Shown: positions 58,243 to 64,000 of the stretch, piece after piece
Position numbering within the stretch: position 1 is the stretch's first letter
Layout: each line of letters begins with the position of its first letter
Source of the DNA: Blautia hydrogenotrophica DSM 10507
GTDB lineage: Bacteria > Bacillota > Clostridia > Lachnospirales > Lachnospiraceae
Direction: 5' to 3'
Length of the DNA stretch: 64,000 nucleotides
NCBI RefSeq assembly: GCF_034356035.1
Contig: NZ_CP136423.1
Coordinates: 310,001 to 374,000, forward strand
Program-made: the position numbers and the translations under genes
Notes under the pieces: model-generated
Database searches by the model: none
The model's input: the letters and a program-made list of their open reading frames with translations, nothing else
What the model was told of the DNA's origin: nothing

Positions 58243-59448
58243 ATGATTCAAGTTGCAATTTTAGGTTACGGTACAGTGGGAAGCGGAGTTTATGAGGTGT
58301 TAAAGACAAACCGTGACAGCATCAAGGAAAAAACCGGAGATGAGATTCATGTCAAATATGTACTGGATTTAAGAGATTTTCCAGGGGATCCGGTAGAGGA
58401 AGTATTGGTACATGATTATGAAAAGATTATCAGCGACCCAGACGTGGATATTGTAGTGGAGGTGATGGGCGGTGTTGAGCCTGCGCACACTTTTGCGAAG
58501 CGTGCGTTAGAGGCGGGTAAATCGGTGGCCACCTCTAACAAAGCGATGGTTGCTCAGTGCGGTGTTGAGCTGTCTAAGATTGCCAGAGAGAAGAACATTA
58601 ACTTCTTATTTGAGGCTAGCTGTGGAGGCGGAATTCCGATTATCCGGCCGTTGAACAATGCACTGACAGCAGAGGTGATTGATGAAATTACGGGTATCTT
58701 GAACGGAACGACAAACTACATGCTCTATAAGATGAGTACTGAGGGGTGTGATTTCGATGAGGTACTGAAAGAGGCTCAGGAAAAGGGCTATGCGGAAGCA
58801 GACCCGACGGCGGATATCGAAGGCCATGACGTATGCCGTAAGATCGCGATTTTATCGTCTTTGGCCTATGGAAAGTTCGTGGATTTTCAGGAGATTCCCA
58901 CGGAAGGAATTACGAAGATCACTGCGATGGATATGAAGTATGCGAAAGAGTTGGGGATGACAGTGAAGTTGTTGGGAACCAGCCGTAAAGTAGGAGATCA
59001 GGTGTATGCACAGGTGGCCCCGTACCTGGTGGGTCCATCCAGTCAGCTTTACAGTGTGAACGATGTTTTCAATGGCATTTTTGTGCATGGTAATATGCTG
59101 GGAGACGCGATGTTCTATGGAAGCGGGGCAGGAAAATTGCCGACAGCCAGTGCTGTTGTGGCGGATATCATTGAGGAGGCCAAAAACCTGAATAAAAATG
59201 TGATGTATGGCCTGAGTGAAGAAAAAATGGACCTGATGAGTGTAGATAATGTTGAAGAACGCTATTTTGTGCGGCATCAGGGAACAGAAAAAGATGTCGA
59301 GGCTGTTTTTGGAAATGTGGAGCAGGTGGTAGAAGGTATCGTTGACGGTGAGATTGGATTTATTACTTGGAAAATGACTTACGGAGAGTTTCAGAAGAAG
59401 GTGGAGGAACTGGGCAAGGTTGCTCAGACAATCCGTGTAAAAGATTGA
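58243..59448 (+). CDS. hom: Homoserine dehydrogenase
   Basis: 401 residues. NAD-binding loop LGYGTVGSGVYEVLK at 8-22; catalytic region SCGGGIPIIRPLNNAL near 125-140 and the GILNGTTNYMLYKM segment near 150-163 with YAEADPTADIEGHDVCRK. There is no C-terminal ACT domain of usual length, as the final 60 residues are short. It makes homoserine for threonine and methionine. The next gene is 15 bases downstream in a likely operon. Confidence 0.96.
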   Translation: MIQVAILGYGTVGSGVYEVLKTNRDSIKEKTGDEIHVKYVLDLRDFPGDPVEEVLVHDYEKIISDPDVDIVVEVMGGVEPAHTFAKRALEAGKSVATSNKAMVAQCGVELSKIAREKNINFLFEASCGGGIPIIRPLNNALTAEVIDEITGILNGTTNYMLYKMSTEGCDFDEVLKEAQEKGYAEADPTADIEGHDVCRKIAILSSLAYGKFVDFQEIPTEGITKITAMDMKYAKELGMTVKLLGTSRKVGDQVYAQVAPYLVGPSSQLYSVNDVFNGIFVHGNMLGDAMFYGSGAGKLPTASAVVADIIEEAKNLNKNVMYGLSEEKMDLMSVDNVEERYFVRHQGTEKDVEAVFGNVEQVVEGIVDGEIGFITWKMTYGEFQKKVEELGKVAQTIRVKD

Positions 59449-59462
59449 GGAGATAGAAGGCT

Positions 59463-60662
59463 ATGAAATATGTGGTAGTATTGGGAGATGGCATGGCGGA
59501 TGAGCCTATTGAGGAACTAGGAGGAAAGACGCCTCTAGAGGCAGCGAAAACTCCGGTGATGGATGAGCTGGCAAAAATGTCTGAGATTGGGATGGTACGT
59601 ACTATCCCAGAGGGCATGAGTCCTGGAAGTGATACGGCGAACTTGTCGGTGTTAGGCTATAACCCGAGGAAGTATTACACGGGGCGTTCTCCGCTGGAGG
59701 CATTAAGTATCGGTGTGGATATGAAGGATACAGATGTAGTCTACCGGTGTAATATTGTGACGCTGACGGAAGAAGATTGCCCTTATGAGCAGCAGAAGAT
59801 TGTAGATCACAGTTCAGGAGAGATCAGTACGGAGGACGCGAAAATTCTGATGGATGCCGTTTGCAAAGAGCTGGAAAATGATACCTATAAGTTTTATGTG
59901 GGAACCAGTTACCGTCACTGTATGGTATGGGAGAATGGCCAGGTTCTGGAATTGGTGCCTCCGCACGATGTATTGACACAGGTGATTGGCCAGCATCTGC
60001 CTGAAGACCCGATTCTGCGCAGAATGCAGGAGAGAAGCTATGAAATCTTGAAAAACCATCCACTGAACCTAGAACGCAAAGCAAAGGGATTGAACCCGGC
60101 GAACAGCTTCTGGTTCTGGGGCGCGGGCACGAGGCCGGCGCTGGATGCCTTTGAAGATATCTACCACAAAAAAGGAGTTATGATTTCGGCGGTCGATCTG
60201 TTGAAGGGGATTGCCGTGGGAGCAAAGATGGACCGGAAAATCGTGGAGGGAGCTAATGGTGGCCTTCACACGAATTATGAGGGTAAGGCCCAGGCGGCAG
60301 TAGATGCTCTGACGAAGGAAGACTACGATTTTGCCTATATCCATGTGGAGGCGCCGGATGAGATGGGGCACCAGGGAAGCGTGGAGAGAAAGATTCAGGC
60401 CATTGAGAATCTGGACCAGAGAGTCATCAAGATTGTGAAGGAGGGCTTGGATGCCAGCGGTGAAGATTATCGGATGCTGGTGATGCCCGATCACCCGACG
60501 CCTATCCGTCTGCGCACGCATGTGTCAGACCCGGTTCCATATATGCTCTATGACAGCAGCAGGAAGAGAAAAGAGACTTGGAATTACAATGAAAGAGAGG
60601 CCCAGGCAGGAGGAATTCAAAAGGGACATGGCTGGGATATGATGAGTTATCTGCTGTCATGA
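59463..60662 (+). CDS. ApgM-family phosphoglycerate mutase-like protein, possible homoserine kinase analogue
   Basis: 399 residues. The alkaline-phosphatase-superfamily motifs are KYVVVLGDGMADEP with metal aspartate, SPGSDTANLSVLGYNP with the catalytic serine, and HVEAPDEMGHQG plus VMPDHPTP with metal ligands near 299-343. By family it is a cofactor-independent phosphoglycerate mutase (COG3635). Adjacency to homoserine dehydrogenase matches the arrangement for which this family has been proposed to replace homoserine kinase in threonine synthesis. Both roles remain possible here. Confidence 0.9.
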   Translation: MKYVVVLGDGMADEPIEELGGKTPLEAAKTPVMDELAKMSEIGMVRTIPEGMSPGSDTANLSVLGYNPRKYYTGRSPLEALSIGVDMKDTDVVYRCNIVTLTEEDCPYEQQKIVDHSSGEISTEDAKILMDAVCKELENDTYKFYVGTSYRHCMVWENGQVLELVPPHDVLTQVIGQHLPEDPILRRMQERSYEILKNHPLNLERKAKGLNPANSFWFWGAGTRPALDAFEDIYHKKGVMISAVDLLKGIAVGAKMDRKIVEGANGGLHTNYEGKAQAAVDALTKEDYDFAYIHVEAPDEMGHQGSVERKIQAIENLDQRVIKIVKEGLDASGEDYRMLVMPDHPTPIRLRTHVSDPVPYMLYDSSRKRKETWNYNEREAQAGGIQKGHGWDMMSYLLS

Positions 60663-60703
60663 AAGTGTGTTTTCGTGGCGAACAATGAAGAAATGGCAAA
60701 AGT

Positions 60704-60736
60704 AAAAAAGAATCTCATTCATTGAGATTCTTTTTT
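60704..60736 (+). terminator. Terminator after the ApgM-family gene
   Basis: AAAAAAGAATCTCA and TGAGATTCTTTTTT around TTCAT; repeat A6 begins in the T-run. Confidence 0.9.
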
Positions 60737-60927
60737 ATGTAATAGGAAAGACCTTGTCACGCTAATGCGTGAAAGCTTTTTCTTATTATAAAAACGCTCC
60801 GTTAAGGATGCGCACGCCGCAATAAGGAATTTCACCGCGAGGCGGTGTTGCGGCGGCGCGCAAAATGGGACGCGCCCCCTCAAAGATTGAGAGGATGTGG
60901 GAGCTGAAGTGGGCTTGCCCACTTTGT
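60735..60927 (+). repeat. Family A structured repeat, full copy A6
   Basis: The most regular copy: GTAATAGGAAAG with the CACGCTAATGCGTG hairpin inside, CACCGCGAGGCGGTG inside CCGCAA/TTGCGG, CCCTCAAAGATTGAGAGG, and AAGTGGGCTTGCCCACTTT at the end. It lies between convergent ApgM and DUF975 genes. Confidence 0.9.
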
Positions 60928-60961
60928 TTTTTAGATGCATATTCGTAAAAAATGGTTTGTT

Positions 60962-61762
60962 TTAAGCTTCGGAATTGTAATCATTGTTTTCCCTGAATAT
61001 CTGGGGGATGTCCGTGCTGTTTTGTTGCAGATGCAAATCGTCGATTAGCTCTCGATAGAAAAATGTCTCTGCCATTCCCAAGTACGGGATAATCCACAGT
61101 AGTGCGATATAACAGGTGAAGACGGATAAAATATACAGAGGAATAAAGCTTAACTGAAGCTTTAAGTATCTCCACCAGTTTCCTCTCATCAGCTGAAAAC
61201 TGAGGCTCATTGCTTCTTTGGCCGAGAGGCGTTCCTGGTCAGCCAAGAGGTAATAGGACATAGACAGAGGTATTGTGAGAATCATGTAGAGGAAAAGGCC
61301 AAGCAAAATCACAGCAAAAGTAAGATATAGAGCTTGTAGAAGAGCTTCTGTGCTACCATTTAGGGCTTCCTCGTTTAGATAGATATAATTTACTAAAAGT
61401 GAGGGAATTGTGGTGAGCAGATTAATCAGTGCCAGCACGAATCCCACGATCAGCACACGGTCAGGATTCCGTGAAAACATGCGTGTCAGATCGGAAAAGC
61501 TGTAGGGCAATCCCCTGGAAATGTTTAGATACATATATATCAATCCGGCAGTGAATAGAGACAGTATCACGGAGACGGCGAAAGAAAATATCTGACTCAT
61601 AATCCATGACAAAGTTGTGTTCGTGGGGAAAAGTACGGTTGTCAATGAGCCAAAGGCCATACTGAGTGCGCTAATCAAAATATTTGCGATGATGGGGATG
61701 GTATAGTTGCCCCGGAGGGCATTTCTAGCCATCATTTTTAGTTCTCTATTAGATTTTTTCAT
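60962..61762 (-). CDS. DUF975 family membrane protein
   Basis: 266 residues. The N-terminal SNRELKMMARNALRGNY is the start typical of DUF975, followed by about six hydrophobic segments (residues ~18-40, 52-75, 95-115, 140-165, 196-220, 225-240) with a conserved LSAKEAMSLSFQLMRGNWWRY-like loop near 178-198. Function is unknown; the family is widespread in Firmicutes. No clear ribosome binding site beyond AAAGAATGGAG upstream. Confidence 0.85.
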   Translation of the reverse strand: MKKSNRELKMMARNALRGNYTIPIIANILISALSMAFGSLTTVLFPTNTTLSWIMSQIFSFAVSVILSLFTAGLIYMYLNISRGLPYSFSDLTRMFSRNPDRVLIVGFVLALINLLTTIPSLLVNYIYLNEEALNGSTEALLQALYLTFAVILLGLFLYMILTIPLSMSYYLLADQERLSAKEAMSLSFQLMRGNWWRYLKLQLSFIPLYILSVFTCYIALLWIIPYLGMAETFFYRELIDDLHLQQNSTDIPQIFRENNDYNSEA

Positions 61763-61859
61763 AAACGATGTACTCCATTCTTTGTAGTTGTCCAGAAATT
61801 ATCAATGTAATTGTAGCATGTAATGAAAGGCCTGGCAAGGCGTGGAGTCCAATTAGGTG

Positions 61860-61888
61860 TTGACAAACCTACGGGACGTTGCTATTGT
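61860..61888 (+). promoter_or_regulatory. Promoter of tex
   Basis: TTGACA (61860-61865), 17-base spacer, TATTGT (61883-61888), about 58 bases before the ATG. Confidence 0.7.
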
Positions 61889-61945
61889 ACTGTAAGAGAA
61901 ATTGGCAGATTTCCGAGAGATTAAAAGAAGAGGAATGAGATTGTT

Positions 61946-64000
61946 ATGGATATTATTCAGGTAATTACCGGAGAACTAGGCGTAGAGAAATGGCAGGTGG
62001 AAGCGGCAGTTCAGCTGATTGATGAGGGAAATACGATTCCGTTTATCTCCCGGTATCGAAAAGAGGTTACAGGTTCGTTGAATGATGAGCAGCTTCGAAA
62101 GCTGGGAGAAAGACTGAGTTATCTTCGGAATCTGGAAGAGAAAAAGCAACAGGTGATTTCCAGTATTGAAGATCAGGGTAAGATGACGGATGAGCTTAAA
62201 GCACAGATTCTGGCGGCGCAGACTTTGGTAGTTGTGGAAGATCTCTATCGTCCGTATAGACCCAAAAGAAGGACGCGAGCAATTATCGCAAAGGAAAAAG
62301 GGTTGGAACCGCTGGCAAATCTCATACGTCTTCAGGCTACCAGTGTTCCTTTGGAAGAAGAGGCAAAAGCATACCTGTCAGAGGAAAAAGAAGTCCGTAC
62401 TCCTCAGGAGGCGATCGCTGGAGCTATGGACATCATAGCGGAGTCTATCTCAGATGAGGCAAATTACCGAATGCACATTAGAAATGTGACAGTTAAAAAG
62501 GGTAGTGTAGTCTCTGTGGCTAAAGATTCAGAGGCACAGTCTGTCTATGATTCTTATTATGATTACGAGGAACCGGTCTCTAAAATAGCGGGACATCGCG
62601 TTCTGGCTCTGAATCGAGGCGAGAAAGAGAAATTTCTGACAGTTAAGATCAGTGCTCCGGAGGAAGAGATTCTCCGTTATTTGAAGAAAAAAGTGATTCT
62701 GAAGGAAAATCCTATCACGACTCCCGTTTTGGAAGTTGCTGTGGAGGATGCCTATAAACGTCTGATTGCGCCAGCCATTGAGAGGGAAGTCAGAAATGAT
62801 TTGACCGAGAAGGCAGAAGAGGCGTCCATTGGAGTTTTTGGAAAGAACCTGCAACAGCTTTTGATGCAGCCTCCGATTGTGGGACGTGTCGTGTTGGGCT
62901 GGGACCCAGCTTTTCGAACGGGCTGCAAATTAGCTGTGGTGGATTCTACGGGGAAGGTGTTGGACACAACGGTAATCTACCCCACGGCACCTACCAATGA
63001 GAAAAAGATCAGGGCTGCGAAGGATAAAGTGAAGGAATGGATTGAAACTTATGGGATTTCATTGATTTCCATTGGTAACGGCACGGCTTCGAGAGAATCT
63101 GAGCAGGTAGTTGTAGAGATGCTGAAAGAGATTCCAGAGAAAAAGGTGCAGTATGTAATTACCAACGAAGCCGGAGCTTCAGTGTATTCAGCCAGTAAGC
63201 TGGCGACGGAAGAGTTTCCGAATTTTGATGTCGGACAGAGAAGCGCAGCTTCCATCGCTAGACGTCTACAGGACCCGCTGGCAGAACTGGTGAAGATTGA
63301 CCCGAAGTCCATCGGAGTGGGACAGTATCAGCATGACATGAATCAAAAGAAGTTAGGAGAGGCTTTGAACGGGGTAGTGGAAGACTGTGTGAATAAAGTC
63401 GGTGTCGATTTAAACACAGCTTCTGCTCCTCTCCTGGAATATATCTCTGGTATATCTAAGGTTATCGCGAAGAATATTGTAGCTTATCGTGAGGAGAACG
63501 GCAGCTTTAGGAACCGTAGAGAGCTGTTAAAGGTGGCAAAGTTGGGACCGAAAGCCTATGAACAGTGTGCAGGTTTTACGAGAATTCTCGGTGGGGATAA
63601 TCCGCTGGATGCCACCAGCGTACATCCGGAAAGCTATGAGGCTGCTACAAAACTTTTAGAGAAGTTGGGATATGCCTCTGAGGATATCGCGGACGGAAAA
63701 CTGACGGGGATTTCTAGACAGATCAAGAATACGAAAAAAATGGCGCAGGAACTGGGTGTCGGAGAGATTACTCTGGAAGATATCGTCAAGGAATTGGAAA
63801 AGCCGGCCAGGGACCCTCGTGATGAGATGCCGAGACCGATTCTGCGCACGGACGTTTTGGAGATGAAAGACCTGGAAGAAGGGATGGTTCTAAAAGGGAC
63901 TGTGAGAAATGTCATTGATTTTGGTGCGTTCGTGGACATCGGCGTTCACCAAGATGGTCTGGTGCATATCTCTAAAATGACAAAACGTTATATTAAGCAT
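61946..64000 (+). CDS. tex: Tex family RNA-binding transcription accessory protein, 3' end outside window
   Basis: 685 codons are visible, running off the window. The N-terminal helical region has NTIPFISRYRKEVTGSLND near 31-49 and VVEDLYRPYRPKRRTRA near 96-112. A YqgF/RuvX-like RNase H fold (VVLGWDPAFRTGCKLAVV near 315-332) and tandem helix-hairpin-helix segments (YRENGSF-like) follow. The S1 domain begins EEGMVLKGTVRNVIDFGAFV near 645. Tex binds nucleic acids and affects transcription. GAAGAGGAATGAG precedes the ATG. Confidence 0.95.
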   Translation, partial: MDIIQVITGELGVEKWQVEAAVQLIDEGNTIPFISRYRKEVTGSLNDEQLRKLGERLSYLRNLEEKKQQVISSIEDQGKMTDELKAQILAAQTLVVVEDLYRPYRPKRRTRAIIAKEKGLEPLANLIRLQATSVPLEEEAKAYLSEEKEVRTPQEAIAGAMDIIAESISDEANYRMHIRNVTVKKGSVVSVAKDSEAQSVYDSYYDYEEPVSKIAGHRVLALNRGEKEKFLTVKISAPEEEILRYLKKKVILKENPITTPVLEVAVEDAYKRLIAPAIEREVRNDLTEKAEEASIGVFGKNLQQLLMQPPIVGRVVLGWDPAFRTGCKLAVVDSTGKVLDTTVIYPTAPTNEKKIRAAKDKVKEWIETYGISLISIGNGTASRESEQVVVEMLKEIPEKKVQYVITNEAGASVYSASKLATEEFPNFDVGQRSAASIARRLQDPLAELVKIDPKSIGVGQYQHDMNQKKLGEALNGVVEDCVNKVGVDLNTASAPLLEYISGISKVIAKNIVAYREENGSFRNRRELLKVAKLGPKAYEQCAGFTRILGGDNPLDATSVHPESYEAATKLLEKLGYASEDIADGKLTGISRQIKNTKKMAQELGVGEITLEDIVKELEKPARDPRDEMPRPILRTDVLEMKDLEEGMVLKGTVRNVIDFGAFVDIGVHQDGLVHISKMTKRYIKH

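Overview
The window looks like a chromosomal segment of a gut-type anaerobic Firmicute, most likely class Clostridia and close to Lachnospiraceae. I base this on AGGAGG ribosome binding sites, a Na+-type V-ATPase operon, AdhE, phosphate butyryltransferase and butyrate kinase beside an indolepyruvate:ferredoxin oxidoreductase, DUF3793/DUF975/DUF4367-type proteins, a YtvI-like sporulation membrane protein and a eukaryotic-type HisA. No rRNA, tRNA, prophage, CRISPR array or intact insertion sequence was seen. The genes are ordinary core metabolism. The unusual material is in the intergenic DNA.

Layout. 1-8.7 kb: a truncated Old-Yellow-Enzyme-type reductase, a CYTH protein, rhomboid protease, orphan histidine kinase, HIT protein, ECF sigma factor, murG, a DUF4367-type membrane protein and a secreted protein in an AT-rich patch, and an unknown protein. 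8.8-18.7 kb: MBL/beta-CASP hydrolase, TSCPD protein, MTA/SAH nucleosidase, pgi, a flavodoxin-DUF3793 pair with palindromic operators, and an aconitase-family hydratase behind an attenuator-like leader. 18.9-20.07 kb: a 1.1-kb gene-free transcription unit with a consensus promoter, a strong terminator and many hairpins, which is the best candidate here for an undescribed large structured RNA. 20.1-23.4 kb: pseudouridine synthase, YtvI-like protein and an orphan sugar-binding lipoprotein. 23.7-32.5 kb: a nine-gene V-ATPase operon. 32.9-38.7 kb: ptb-iorA-iorB-aminotransferase-buk, which reads as a complete route from an amino acid to an organic acid plus ATP. 38.9-43.6 kb: adhE and typA. 43.9-53 kb: an SSB-like protein, a cobalamin adenosyltransferase, a lysine riboswitch with dapA-dapB, a lipoprotein, HisA, long HPF and secA. 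53.3-64 kb: a DnaJ-type protein, an AraC regulator, a DapF-like remnant, prfB with its programmed frameshift, an ACT protein, homoserine dehydrogenase, an ApgM-family protein, a DUF975 protein and a truncated tex.

Two families of structured intergenic repeats are scattered through the window. Family A has six copies of about 80-200 bp, all in the same orientation, and four begin at the T-run of a terminator-like hairpin. Family B/C elements are about 150 bp with terminal inverted repeats of the type TTACTGTTCA. Repeats supply the stop codon and C-terminal tail of two genes. One family A copy sits between the lysine riboswitch terminator and dapA, and another sits inside the hydratase leader.

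All functional names come from reading motifs and recalling families. No database search was run. Start codons were chosen from ribosome binding sites and differ in several places from the longest open frame.
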